Positions 42,448 to 52,131 of a stretch of 64,000 bases of DNA are shown here, in pieces; positions within the stretch are counted from its first letter, which is position 1; each line of letters opens with the position of its first letter. Location of the stretch: assembly GCF_024622195.1 (NCBI RefSeq), contig NZ_JANKBI010000004.1:62001-126000 (forward strand), read 5' to 3'. The translations under genes were made by a program, and so were the position numbers. The stretch comes from Murimonas intestini. Lineage in GTDB: Bacteria > Bacillota > Clostridia > Lachnospirales > Lachnospiraceae. Below the pieces are notes generated by a model that had not been told where the DNA came from, made no database searches, and worked only from the letters and a program-made list of their open reading frames with translations.

Positions 42448-42493
42448 AGCGGTAAAAAGCCATAATCACTTAGAATTATGACTCTTCACCGCT
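42448..42493. other. Intergenic imperfect hairpin
   Basis: AGCGGT (42448-42453) pairs with ACCGCT (42488-42493), with inner pairing through CATAAT and ATTATG around a short loop. It lies upstream of the BceB-type gene's end and of no obvious promoter. No T-run in either direction. Function unknown; perhaps a small RNA structure or repeat relic. Apart from this and the hydrogenase promoter, I see nothing in 42231-42570. Confidence 0.35.
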
Positions 42494-42570
42494 AAATTTA
42501 CACATTATCTTGCGAAGCACGCCCACCCGCAAAGATCTGAATTTGTGGATGCGCGGAGGTGTATATTTCC

Positions 42571-44568
42571 TTATTTCCCCGCTATGATCCTTTTGCTTCC
42601 AAAATAAGTAGCTATAAAATATCCTCCGTAAATGGCTATGATGAAAATTGCAGTTCCCACAATGGATTCTCCCCTGCTCTCAGCTCCCATTGATTCCAGG
42701 ATCACATTTACAAATTTGATGCCGAAAATAGAATGGACAGCAGCCAAGGCCAGCGGGATCAGGAAGAATATTGCTGTCTGAGTGAACAGCGCCCTGTTTA
42801 TCATTTTCTCATCCGTACCAATCTGCCGCAGCACTGCATATCTCTCCCTGTTGTCTGAACTGTCAGAAAGCTCTTTCAGCGCCAGGATCGCTGCGCTTGA
42901 AATAAGGAAGATCACGCCCAGGTAAATGGCTATAAATGTTACAATTGCGCCCAGGCCTACGGATCCCTCATAGAGGCTTATTTTAGTTACCGCATCTATC
43001 TCCGCGGCTGCCGGGGAATCAAGGGCGGCAAGCTCTGCTTCCATGCTTTCCTTTCCCTGCTGGTCATCTGCACTGTAATTGGCAATTAGCAGGCTCTTTA
43101 CACTCCATGCTTCATTTACTGCTTCGTCAGGCAGCACAATGATCCCAAAATTAGTGGCATTACCAGACATTTTAATAAATCCATCCTGGCATTTATCATA
43201 ATGGGGGAAATACTCTACTCCCCCAAGGCTTATCTTAGTGCCCTGTTCAAGGCCTTTGTCCCGCCATACCCTCATATTGTCATAATTACATATAACAGCA
43301 TATTCATTCTGCCCGACTTCTATCTTGGGCTGGCCATACATATCTGCGATTTTATTATACTCCGAGACCTTCATGACCGATTCCGCCGTACTATCATCCA
43401 GCATCGTGTATGCGGCCTCCATTTCTTTTACAGCAGACCCCAAAGTATCTTTGAGGGTCAGTTCATTGGTGGCATATTCTGTCACCAGAGCATAATCAGG
43501 TTTAAAATGATCCATGGAATACCCGGCTTCTTCTATCATATCTGCTGCCGTCTTTCCATCCTCCCTTACGGGGATCCACAAGTTTACATCAACCGGTGCG
43601 TTTTCCTTCAGGCCTTCCTTTACAGAAGTATTGAGCGACATACCGGAGGACAGCACACCTATTGTCATAAAAAGCATCAGGCAGATGATCGTCATAGAGA
43701 ACACCATGGTATTTATCTTACTGTTTATCTGTCTCATGATAAACATGTTCAGGCCTTTAAAGTAAGTCTTCCTGCTGGTCTGGACCAGCTTCAGCAAGAA
43801 GCCCGCCAGTGACCAGAAGAACAGAAATGTCCCCAAGGAACCTATTGCGATCATGAGCATTATACTGCCGGGACCGATAGACGATGTTTTGTATGCTACA
43901 TTATAGTAGGCATAAACCAGCATTCCTATTGATGCCAGGAAAACGATCACAGACACAGCCGCATTCTTTACCTTTATGCTCTCCGATTTCTTAACAGCAG
44001 TCAGCAGGTCAATGAGATTGAGCTTAGAGATTGAGATCATGTTCATAAGAATGACTGCCAGATACATGATCCCAAAATAAACTATTGTCTTAATGCAGGC
44101 CGCTTTTGAAAAAACAAATTCATACCGGCTCATATCAGCTTCAAACATCTTTGCCACTACAACTGACATTCCCTGCGAAGCAAATACTCCAATCAAAAGC
44201 CCCACTGCCAGTGACATGATCCCCACGATTATAGTTTCCAGAAAAAGTATCCTGGATATCTGGCCTTTTCCCATACCAAGGGTCATATAAATGCCAAATT
44301 CCTTTTTTCTTCTCTTGATCAGGAAGTTATTTGCATATACGATCAGAAATCCCAATATGATGGATACGAAAACCGACACGCCCCCAAGCATCTGAAGCAG
44401 CAGGTCCACTATAGCCTTTGTAGATGCGGAGAGCTGCATCATAGCCTGCTGGGAATCCATGGAGTTAAACACATAGAAGATAGCCACACCCAGGATCAGG
44501 GTCAGGAAATAAATCGTATAATCCCCAAAGCTTTTCTTCATATTTTTAACAGAAAGCTTAAATAACAT
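42571..44568 (-). CDS. BceB/FtsX-type ABC transporter permease
   Basis: 665 residues with about ten spans in the order of BceB permeases: one N-terminal, three around 60-180, then pairs, a large extracellular domain (~310-525) and three C-terminal spans. This family, with its ATPase, gives resistance to or signals the presence of antimicrobial peptides that bind cell-wall intermediates. The gene overlaps the ATPase gene by 11 bases. The BceRS-like two-component pair usually beside it is absent, so control is elsewhere. Confidence 0.88.
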   Translation of the reverse strand: MLFKLSVKNMKKSFGDYTIYFLTLILGVAIFYVFNSMDSQQAMMQLSASTKAIVDLLLQMLGGVSVFVSIILGFLIVYANNFLIKRRKKEFGIYMTLGMGKGQISRILFLETIIVGIMSLAVGLLIGVFASQGMSVVVAKMFEADMSRYEFVFSKAACIKTIVYFGIMYLAVILMNMISISKLNLIDLLTAVKKSESIKVKNAAVSVIVFLASIGMLVYAYYNVAYKTSSIGPGSIMLMIAIGSLGTFLFFWSLAGFLLKLVQTSRKTYFKGLNMFIMRQINSKINTMVFSMTIICLMLFMTIGVLSSGMSLNTSVKEGLKENAPVDVNLWIPVREDGKTAADMIEEAGYSMDHFKPDYALVTEYATNELTLKDTLGSAVKEMEAAYTMLDDSTAESVMKVSEYNKIADMYGQPKIEVGQNEYAVICNYDNMRVWRDKGLEQGTKISLGGVEYFPHYDKCQDGFIKMSGNATNFGIIVLPDEAVNEAWSVKSLLIANYSADDQQGKESMEAELAALDSPAAAEIDAVTKISLYEGSVGLGAIVTFIAIYLGVIFLISSAAILALKELSDSSDNRERYAVLRQIGTDEKMINRALFTQTAIFFLIPLALAAVHSIFGIKFVNVILESMGAESRGESIVGTAIFIIAIYGGYFIATYFGSKRIIAGK

Positions 44569-45325
44569 CGTTTAACTCACCTCCCAGAAGACTTACCACT
44601 TCTATGATCTTGTTAAAGAACACTTTCCGGCTGTCCCTGCCTCTTACCAGCTCATTAAATATCTGCCCGTCCTTGATGAAAAGTATCCTACCTGCATAGC
44701 TGGCGGTAAATGCATCGTGTGTCACCATGAGGATTGTCGCACTGTTTTGTTCGTTCAGGGCTTTGAAGCTCTCCAGAAGCATTCTTGCCGATTTGGAATC
44801 CAGCGCCCCTGTAGGCTCATCCGCCAAAATCAGCTGAGGGTTTGTGATGATCGCCCTGGCGCATGCCACCCTCTGTCTCTGTCCGCCTGACATCTGATAC
44901 GGATATTTCCAGAGTATATCTGTGATGCCCAGTTTTGCTGCCGCATCCTGCACCCTGGGATCGATCTGTCCTGAGGGAACCTTCTGTATGGTCAGCGCCA
45001 GCGCAATATTCTCATAGGCAGTCAGCGTATCCAGCAGATTAAAGTCCTGAAAGATAAATCCTAACTCTTCCCTTCTGAACTTATTTAATTTATTTCCTTT
45101 GAGCTGGGTAATATTTTTCGAATTTATAAAAATATTTCCGGCTGTCACCCTGTCAATTGTAGAGATGCAGTTTAAAAGTGTAGTCTTCCCGCTTCCTGAA
45201 GCGCCCATGATCCCCACGAACTCTCCCTTTTCAATCTGGAAGCTGATCCCGTCTATGGCCTTTGTGAGGCTTCCTTTATTTCCATAATACTTATCAATAT
45301 TTTCTACTTTTAACACTGTATTCAT
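44558..45325 (-). CDS. ABC transporter ATP-binding protein, BceA/LolD type
   Basis: 255 residues. Walker A is GASGSGKTTLLN (residues ~41-52), signature SGGQRQRVACARAI, Walker B LILADEPTGALDSKS. The family partner of the permease at 42571. GGGGTATG precedes the ATG. Substrates are likely peptide antibiotics, by family, not shown here. Confidence 0.93.
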   Translation of the reverse strand: MNTVLKVENIDKYYGNKGSLTKAIDGISFQIEKGEFVGIMGASGSGKTTLLNCISTIDRVTAGNIFINSKNITQLKGNKLNKFRREELGFIFQDFNLLDTLTAYENIALALTIQKVPSGQIDPRVQDAAAKLGITDILWKYPYQMSGGQRQRVACARAIITNPQLILADEPTGALDSKSARMLLESFKALNEQNSATILMVTHDAFTASYAGRILFIKDGQIFNELVRGRDSRKVFFNKIIEVVSLLGGELNDVI

Positions 45326-45441
45326 TTTTTCATACCCCTTTCTCTTATAGTATTATCATAAAGGAGCAGAGTAAAAAATGAAATCGCTTTCTCTTACATT
45401 TTTTATACCTCACCTTACATTTTTGTCACAATCCCTCTCTT

Positions 45442-46314
45442 TCATACCCCGTTCCACTCCTTCCTGTATTTCAGCGGAGTCATCCCCTCACGCTCTCTGA
45501 ACAGGTTGATAAAGTGGCTGACATGGTTCATCCCGCAGGCATACGCGATCTCCCCCACTGATTCTTTGGAATAGCGCAGAAGCTCCTTGGCATAGTTAAG
45601 GCGCATGGTAATGACGTATTCATTCATGGTAGTCCCCACATATTTCCGGAATTCCCTTGACAGGTGGTATTTGCTCAGTCCGATCCTGCCTGCATATTCT
45701 TCCAGTGAAAATGGCTCCAGAAAGCGGTTTTCCAGATCCTTCAGAAGATGCTTCAGATAATCAGGCATGGCCGACAGAGAAAGGCTTTCACTGCTGCTGC
45801 GTATCAGAAGTTCTGTCAGAAGGTTGACGATCAGATTAGAAGATATCAGCTCTGAATGGATATCTTTCTTCTGGGTCAGTGAAAGTATCCTGCGCATGGT
45901 GCTCTCTATAAAAAAAGTATCTTGTAACCGCACAGGCGCAAACCTGTTTTTGACGAATTCCTCATAGTATCCCCTCGCCGTTCCCCCATTAAAGTGCAGC
46001 CACAGTATTTCCCAGTGTTCTCCTCCCATACATGCATAGTATTGATGGGGAATACAATTGATATAAAATGCCTGACCCGGATAGATCGGATATTTCTGGC
46101 CTCCATATTCCAGAACGCCTCTCCCTGAGATCGTATAAACGATCAGATAGCTGTTCAGATTTTCTCTTTCTGTAAAATATGGAGGTTCAGTCTTAAAATA
46201 CCCCACCTCCTGAACATAAAAAAACTTGCTTCGGGCCGTCTGTGTCGGAGTATTGATCAGACGCACAGAGTCTGAACTCCATGTGTAGGAAGCCCTTTCC
46301 AGATATTCTTTCAT
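45442..46314 (-). CDS. AraC family transcriptional regulator
   Basis: 290 residues: a cupin-type N-terminal domain (YFTERENLNSYLIVYT, YPGQAFYINCIPHQYY) and a C-terminal AraC double HTH (LSKYHLSREFRKYVGTTMNEYV ending MTPLKYRKEW). The start at 46314 is chosen because AAAGGAGG lies 6 bases upstream; the frame to 46395 lacks one. It is divergent from the isomerase gene at 46459 and shares its promoter region, so it probably regulates that gene and perhaps the GH106 locus. Confidence 0.9.
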   Translation of the reverse strand: MKEYLERASYTWSSDSVRLINTPTQTARSKFFYVQEVGYFKTEPPYFTERENLNSYLIVYTISGRGVLEYGGQKYPIYPGQAFYINCIPHQYYACMGGEHWEILWLHFNGGTARGYYEEFVKNRFAPVRLQDTFFIESTMRRILSLTQKKDIHSELISSNLIVNLLTELLIRSSSESLSLSAMPDYLKHLLKDLENRFLEPFSLEEYAGRIGLSKYHLSREFRKYVGTTMNEYVITMRLNYAKELLRYSKESVGEIAYACGMNHVSHFINLFREREGMTPLKYRKEWNGV

Positions 46315-46396
46315 ACATTTCCTCCTTTGTTTTTTCAACAGCAATATACTGTTACTTTTAAACAAAATTCTGGGATGCTTTCTCTGCTGTATCATT

Positions 46397-46411
46397 TATA
46401 ATGATATTATA
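46397..46411. promoter_or_regulatory. Palindrome between the divergent AraC and isomerase genes
   Basis: TATAATGATATTATA is a perfect palindrome (6-base arms, 3-base centre). It sits in the middle of the 144-base divergent region and supplies a TATAAT-like -10 on both strands, so it may couple the two promoters. Confidence 0.4.
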
Positions 46412-46458
46412 GTTACTTCATAAATCAGATTACACAATAAAGAAAAGGAGCTATTTCT

Positions 46459-47958
46459 ATGAGTGAACTTCAAAAGTTGAAAGAAACTAAAAAAGCGCGT
46501 ATTGGGTTTTACAGCGCCGGGCTGCATGCCTACTGGGATCAGTTTGAGGGGCTCTATGACTGTCTGATGGGGTACAACAGATTTATCTGCAGCCGGCTTC
46601 AGGCCTGGGGCGAAGTATACAATTTCGGAATGGCAGACACAGAGGAGAAAGGCCGGGAAGCCGGAGAATACTTTAACCGGAACAACGTTGATATCATCTT
46701 CTCTCATTCCGCCACCTACTGCACAAGCGCATGTCTGCTTCCCATCCACCAGATCTGCAGGGCTCCTGTGATCATACTAAACCTCCAGCCTGCTGCTGAA
46801 ATGTCTTACGAGACCACCGGGACCGACCGCTGGCTGGCCCAGTGTGTAGGCTGTCCTGTCCCTGAGATATCAAATGCCTTTAACAGGGCAGGCATCACTT
46901 ACAGGGCTGTAAACGGTCTGCTTGGCCTTCCTGAGACACCTGATTTTGCAAAAGCAGATGAAGTGACTTGTGACAGGCCGGAAGCTGTCCACGCATGGAC
47001 GCAGATCCGGGAATGGTGCCAGGCCGCCCAGGTCAGGCATACTCTCCAGAATTCCCGTTTTGGTTTCCTTGGTGGCTACTACAGCGGAATGCTGGACATG
47101 TACAGTGATCTCACCATGCTGCAGGCTCAGACAGGCATACATGTGGAAATCCTTGAGATGAGCGATCTGGATGCCTTCCTGGGTTCTGTGACAGATGAGG
47201 ATATTGACCTTAAGCTGAAACAGATAGAAGATTTCTTCCAGATATCAGGTGACTCTCCCTCTGACCCTATCGCCAAAAAGCCCACTCAGGACCAGCTCCT
47301 CTGGTCAGCCCGGGTTGCCGCTGCACAGGAAAAGATGGTCCTGGACCGTGACCTGGACAGTGTATCCTATTATTACCACGGACATGACGACCACTTTGAG
47401 GAGGTCCAGAGCGGTTTTATTGTAGGCTTCTCTCTTCTGAACGCCCAGGGTATAGCCTGCTCCGGGGAGGGTGATATCAAAACCGCCCTGGCTATGAAGA
47501 TCTGTGACATCCTGGGAAGGGGCGGCAGCTTCTGTGAGATCGTGGCAGCTGATTTTAACCGTGACACAATGATACTGGGCCATGACGGTCCCTTCCACTT
47601 TGCCATCTCCAAAGGAAAGCCCATCCTAAGAGGTATGGGCGTTTACCATGGCAAACGGGGCAGCGGGGTATCTGTGGAGGCAAAGGTTCGCCCGGGTGCA
47701 GTCACCACGCTGGGTGTCACCCAGACTGGGGACGGACGGCTGAAATTCAATATCAGTGAGGGTGAGGCTATTGACGCACCCATACTTTTAAACGGCAATA
47801 CCTCCACACATATCCGATTCAGCGAAAAACCTGTACAGTATATGGACCGCTGGTTTGCTGAGGCTCCTACCCATCATTTTGCCCTGTCCACAGGCCATAA
47901 TGCAGGCCTGTTTTCAAAAGTGGCAGAGCTGATGGACATTCCATATTCTGTCTTTTAA
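46459..47958 (+). CDS. L-fucose/L-arabinose isomerase family protein
   Basis: 499 residues with the N-terminal fold of the AraA/FucI superfamily (ARIGFYSAGLHAYWDQFEGLYD, then IIFSHSATYCTSACLLPIHQI). Candidate metal ligands are the Glu in CSGEGDIKTA and the Glu/Asp near CEIVAADFNRDTMILGHDGPFH; the C-terminus has HFALSTGHNAG. It would interconvert an aldose and a ketose such as an L-sugar released by the glycosidases here. Plus-strand, with GGAGC before the ATG, and a strong terminator after it. Exact substrate unknown. Confidence 0.85.
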   Translation: MSELQKLKETKKARIGFYSAGLHAYWDQFEGLYDCLMGYNRFICSRLQAWGEVYNFGMADTEEKGREAGEYFNRNNVDIIFSHSATYCTSACLLPIHQICRAPVIILNLQPAAEMSYETTGTDRWLAQCVGCPVPEISNAFNRAGITYRAVNGLLGLPETPDFAKADEVTCDRPEAVHAWTQIREWCQAAQVRHTLQNSRFGFLGGYYSGMLDMYSDLTMLQAQTGIHVEILEMSDLDAFLGSVTDEDIDLKLKQIEDFFQISGDSPSDPIAKKPTQDQLLWSARVAAAQEKMVLDRDLDSVSYYYHGHDDHFEEVQSGFIVGFSLLNAQGIACSGEGDIKTALAMKICDILGRGGSFCEIVAADFNRDTMILGHDGPFHFAISKGKPILRGMGVYHGKRGSGVSVEAKVRPGAVTTLGVTQTGDGRLKFNISEGEAIDAPILLNGNTSTHIRFSEKPVQYMDRWFAEAPTHHFALSTGHNAGLFSKVAELMDIPYSVF

Positions 47959-48024
47959 TCTCATCGAAAATACTCTGTTGCTGTCCGCCGTGTGACAAGC
48001 AACAATGCTCCTTTTCCATATTCA

Positions 48025-48057
48025 AAAGGTCTGCTGCGAATCTGGCAGCAGACCTTT
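48025..48057. terminator. Strong bidirectional terminator
   Basis: AAAGGTCTGCTGC (48025-48037) pairs perfectly with GCAGCAGACCTTT (48045-48057), followed by more T. It separates the converging isomerase and GH106-like genes. Confidence 0.85.
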
Positions 48058-48074
48058 TTTAAATGCCTGTTTAA

Positions 48075-51000
48075 TTATGCTCTTTCTATTATCATCGGCT
48101 TTGTCATCCCATAATCGATCAGATCATATTCCTCCGGGCGGGGGCTGCCCTGCTTAAGCGCCCTTCTCCACATATCCGGCCAGGCTGTCCTGCGTGGGCG
48201 TGAAGGGTCAAAATGGGGACCCAGGCAGTTTTTCATGCTGCCGCAGACTCTGACAGACAGCTTGTTTTCTCCTGTCTTTAGTAAGGAGGTGATAAGTTTT
48301 CCCTGTTCCCCGTTTAGGTTGAGCGCCCCTGCATACTCACCGTTTATACGAAGTGAGACAGCAGTCGCCTCTTCCTTAGCCACATGTACCTTTACCTCAC
48401 CCTTGCCGTCATAGTCATATTTTCCTTTATATAAGACTGCGCCATAGTAGAATGGATATCCCTGCCCTTTCCAGCTTCCCATCTCCAGAGGACGCAGTGT
48501 ATCCATCACCCAGCAGTCATCCCGCGCATATACCCCGAAATCACCTCTGAGGGTCACCGGCTCTACTTCTAATTCCACATCAAATTTAGCTGCTTCTATC
48601 CTGATCTCGTTTCTGCCCTCCTGTATAAGACAGCCAATATCATACGACTTAATAAGCTCATCCAGAAAGTATTCTCCCTCTGCAGGCTGAGGCTTCTTTC
48701 CATTCACTGTAATATCATAACGGCTCCCATACTCTACCGCCAGGCTTACCTTCCCGGGCCTGAACCCCGGAGCGGCCTCAAAATGGTACACAGCGGCAAA
48801 TCCGCTGTTCTCAGTATAGAATTGATTCCTTTCATATGTCCTCGTCTTAAACTGTACCTCATTATCCCAGGGATTTGCAAGGAATCCCCTTTTCTTAAAT
48901 ACTTTATTTCCTGCCGCTATGGCAGAGCAGTCCTGATAGATCTCACCATCAATATACAGGTCACAATATTCAAGAGGCCACACGTTGCACTCCTCTGCCC
49001 TGATGCTTCCTATCTGCAGTTCTTCTGCAGAACTACCGCAGTTTTCACATACTTTATTTTCTTCTTCTGACCCGGCAGCTCCGGCCTCCTTACCCGTTTC
49101 AGATGCCCCATCCGTGCAGCATGCCTGACTCTCATCCTGACAGATACAGAGCAGTACAGAGCCTCCGTCCTTCAATTCCAGCAAAAGACTGATCTGTCCA
49201 TTGCAGTCTTCCTGCGGCAGCCTGCTTATCCTGCCTGTCCACGGGTCCCAGTTCTCTGCCATTCTTCCGTTAAAGAATGCTCTTACCGATATATCTTTTG
49301 TACTGTGATTTACTATGAAATACAGCTCTCTTCCTCCCGGCAGCATCCGTCTTATACTTTCTACTCCCTCAGGCAGCTCTCTGTCTGTAGTAAAGTATGG
49401 TTTCCTTACATGTTTCAGATAACTGAGCATTTCCTGCTCATCCTTAAATTCCATAAATCCAGGGGACAGAGTGAGCTTTTCGTACTCCTCCTTTTTCCTC
49501 ACTCCGGCCACGCAGGGACCAGGCTTTCCTACACTCAAAACGAGACCTCCCTGCTCCATATAGTCTGAGAGCAGCTGCAGCGTAGAGGGAAGCATGTTGC
49601 CCATACATTTATGGAGGATGACCGTGTCATATTCCTGTCTTACAATCCTCAACTTTCCTTTCTCTGCCTTCCCGTGACGTTTCATAATAACCTCATCACC
49701 CAGGCTGATATCCCACTGCAGACGGCGGAAATCCTGTATCATCTGCAGGTAGCCTGTTGTGTCCGGCTCCTGTGCTATCTTATTGTGGACCAGCTGAGAA
49801 GTATCCTTGTTCCTTGGATAGAGATAGCCTGTCATCGTGGGATTTAACACAAGTATCCTCTCTCTTGTCTCTCCCTGGCTTAAGACTGCTGACAGACGTC
49901 CCAGATAATCATTCAGCTCTGTATATTCATCCCACCATGGCTGCCTCCAGTCAAAGGATTGGGGATGGTCACGCTTCCTGGCGCCGATATATGAGGTGTA
50001 ACTCAGATGTTCGTTAATAAAGTTCACTCCGTTGACCAGCAGATAATCCCCTATTCTTTTATAATCCTCCAGACCTGAATCGTATCCTCCCGCTCCATAT
50101 GCCTCACAGAATACCCTCTCCTTGCCAAACTGGTGGGCTGCGCTCATGACCTCCAGCATACTGATCTGCTGCACTTCGCTGGCCTGGCCTTTAAGCCTGC
50201 CTGACTGGAGCAGGTCAATTCCCGGCCAGTCCTGATATTCATAGCTGGACATCACACTCGGCGATACCACATCATAGAAAGGCTTAGGCCAGCCATCCTC
50301 CATAAAATGACCCGTGAACGGCAGATGATGTCTGCGGCACCATTCCTGCACGGGTGTCAGATAATTTTCAGCCCATAACTCCTGGGCTACCTCATAATAA
50401 TCATGCCTGATCTTTTCATTGTCCAGGTTATCCCAGTCTTCAAACAGAGCAGGAAGGCATCCCATCAGGTCATACCCCTTCCTCTTTTGGAACTCATATC
50501 CAAACCAGTGATTCACTGGGATATTGACTGCACCGTCACGCCCGTAAACTGAGCTGCCCGGAAGGGACGGTTCATCCGTGAAAATGGCCTGGATGGTATC
50601 TCCAAAATCCTCCTGAAAATGGCTGGCATACCCATCGTATACTATCTCCAGAAATTTCTTTGTCACCTCCGGTCTCAGCAGATCCACATTTGCAAAGCCC
50701 GCCAGCCACCCCTCTGTCTGGGAGGGCTGATGCTCCAGAATGGCAAAGTAACTGCCAGTCCCCCTCCATCTGCTCCTCGGCAGATCCGTCACCTCCCGGG
50801 TAAGACTCATCCTGCCGTCTTTCCTGTCGCAGGCATATACAGCAATTGTTTTCTTATTTCCCATCCAGGACTCTTCTTCATCTGTATAATCCATCTCATC
50901 TGCAGAAACCACCCTGTATCCCACAGATTCTGCCAGGCAGTCAGGAAGCTGGGCAGACACATGACCTCCTCCAAAGCCTGATGGATAAGAGTTCTCATCA

Positions 51001-51281
51001 TATATATTCAGCTTGAGTCCCAGTTCTTTTGCCTTCTTTAATGCTTTTCCCCAGACCCGGAACCAGTTCTCATCCATATAAGATACGCGCATGCCCGGCC
51101 TTGGATGGACAAAGGCGCCCCCGAAACCGTGTGTCTTCAGTTCCGTTAAGGACTTTTCTATCTCTGAATCTGTCATATCAGAATTCCATACCCACAGAGG
51201 GGCCGTCCTGTATCTGGACGTGGGTTCTGCAAATAATTCTTTGATTTTTTGGAAATTTTCCATATTTTCTGTATTCTCCAT
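48075..51281 (-). CDS. GH106-like alpha-L-rhamnosidase family protein
   Basis: 1068 residues with no signal peptide, so cytosolic. The N-terminal half has the GH106-type catalytic barrel (PLWVWNSDMTDSEIEKSL, HGFGGAFVHPRPGMRVSY, IYDENSYPSGFGGGHVSAQLP, IFTDEPSLPGS). The C-terminal part has GH2-like beta-sandwich repeats. By family it would remove alpha-L-rhamnose. A segment around 710-745 is an unusual Cys/Glu/Gly-rich linker. It lies one base after the MalG-type permease stop and ends the third importer operon. Confidence 0.85.
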   Translation of the reverse strand: MENTENMENFQKIKELFAEPTSRYRTAPLWVWNSDMTDSEIEKSLTELKTHGFGGAFVHPRPGMRVSYMDENWFRVWGKALKKAKELGLKLNIYDENSYPSGFGGGHVSAQLPDCLAESVGYRVVSADEMDYTDEEESWMGNKKTIAVYACDRKDGRMSLTREVTDLPRSRWRGTGSYFAILEHQPSQTEGWLAGFANVDLLRPEVTKKFLEIVYDGYASHFQEDFGDTIQAIFTDEPSLPGSSVYGRDGAVNIPVNHWFGYEFQKRKGYDLMGCLPALFEDWDNLDNEKIRHDYYEVAQELWAENYLTPVQEWCRRHHLPFTGHFMEDGWPKPFYDVVSPSVMSSYEYQDWPGIDLLQSGRLKGQASEVQQISMLEVMSAAHQFGKERVFCEAYGAGGYDSGLEDYKRIGDYLLVNGVNFINEHLSYTSYIGARKRDHPQSFDWRQPWWDEYTELNDYLGRLSAVLSQGETRERILVLNPTMTGYLYPRNKDTSQLVHNKIAQEPDTTGYLQMIQDFRRLQWDISLGDEVIMKRHGKAEKGKLRIVRQEYDTVILHKCMGNMLPSTLQLLSDYMEQGGLVLSVGKPGPCVAGVRKKEEYEKLTLSPGFMEFKDEQEMLSYLKHVRKPYFTTDRELPEGVESIRRMLPGGRELYFIVNHSTKDISVRAFFNGRMAENWDPWTGRISRLPQEDCNGQISLLLELKDGGSVLLCICQDESQACCTDGASETGKEAGAAGSEEENKVCENCGSSAEELQIGSIRAEECNVWPLEYCDLYIDGEIYQDCSAIAAGNKVFKKRGFLANPWDNEVQFKTRTYERNQFYTENSGFAAVYHFEAAPGFRPGKVSLAVEYGSRYDITVNGKKPQPAEGEYFLDELIKSYDIGCLIQEGRNEIRIEAAKFDVELEVEPVTLRGDFGVYARDDCWVMDTLRPLEMGSWKGQGYPFYYGAVLYKGKYDYDGKGEVKVHVAKEEATAVSLRINGEYAGALNLNGEQGKLITSLLKTGENKLSVRVCGSMKNCLGPHFDPSRPRRTAWPDMWRRALKQGSPRPEEYDLIDYGMTKPMIIERA

Positions 51282-51282
51282 T

Positions 51283-52131
51283 CTATCCTTTTACTCCTCC
51301 TGCCGTCAGTCCTGCCACAAAATATTTCTGCAGCACTACAAAGATCACTATCAGCGGCACTAAGATCATTACGATCGCCGCGGTGAGAAGCGGCCAGTTT
51401 GTCCCGTACTGCCCCTGGAAGTTTAGGAGTCCTACCGTGATCGTCACTCCCTTGTCTGTCAACAGCGTAGTTACCTGGGCCCACATCAGTTCCCCCCATA
51501 CATATGTAAAATTCATGATCAGGCATGTCACCATAGGCCCTTTCATCAGAGGCAGTATGATCCGTCCCATAGTATTCAGCTCACCGCTCCCGTCTATCCT
51601 GGCAGCCTCCAGCAGATCAGAGGGCACTGTGTCGAAGAAATTCTTCAGTATAATAATAGTACCAGGAAGGGACCATCCTACATATCCCAGTATCGTAGAG
51701 ATGTAAGGAATATTTAAAAGATGCAGCTTTGACACGATTATATACAGCGGGATGATCATGGACTCTGTAGGCAGCACCTGCATCAGCAGGAGAGCCATAA
51801 GAAATATCTCCACATGGGGGATCTTAAGCCTTGACAGCGCATAGGCAGCCAGCAGGGCCAGAACCTGGATGCTCACCAGGGATGCCGCGCTGATGATCAC
51901 GCTGTTCATCATATATGTGCCTATTTTTCCAACACTGAAAGCCTTTGCATAGTTGCTGACGAGAAATTCTTTTGGAAGCGCCCATATGCTGGCATAGAAT
52001 TCATCTGTGGATTTCAGCGATGTTATTGCCGCAAATGCTACGGGAAATATGTATACTGCAAGACAGAGGACTACTGCAAGGCACAGCAGGATATACCCGG
52101 CGGGAATTTTCTTTTTCGTCTTAATATTCAT
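51283..52131 (-). CDS. Carbohydrate ABC transporter permease, MalG type
   Basis: 282 residues, six spans, with EAARIDGSGELNTMGRIILPLM as EAA loop and the tail GLTAGGVKG. It overlaps its MalF-type partner by 11 bases and is followed by the GH106-like gene. Part of an importer whose ATPase is encoded elsewhere. Confidence 0.93.
   Translation of the reverse strand: MNIKTKKKIPAGYILLCLAVVLCLAVYIFPVAFAAITSLKSTDEFYASIWALPKEFLVSNYAKAFSVGKIGTYMMNSVIISAASLVSIQVLALLAAYALSRLKIPHVEIFLMALLLMQVLPTESMIIPLYIIVSKLHLLNIPYISTILGYVGWSLPGTIIILKNFFDTVPSDLLEAARIDGSGELNTMGRIILPLMKGPMVTCLIMNFTYVWGELMWAQVTTLLTDKGVTITVGLLNFQGQYGTNWPLLTAAIVMILVPLIVIFVVLQKYFVAGLTAGGVKG

Noticed and set aside
46396..46749. 117-codon minus-strand frame at the start of the isomerase gene
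   Set aside because: It is antisense to the clearly coding isomerase gene and has no start signal.
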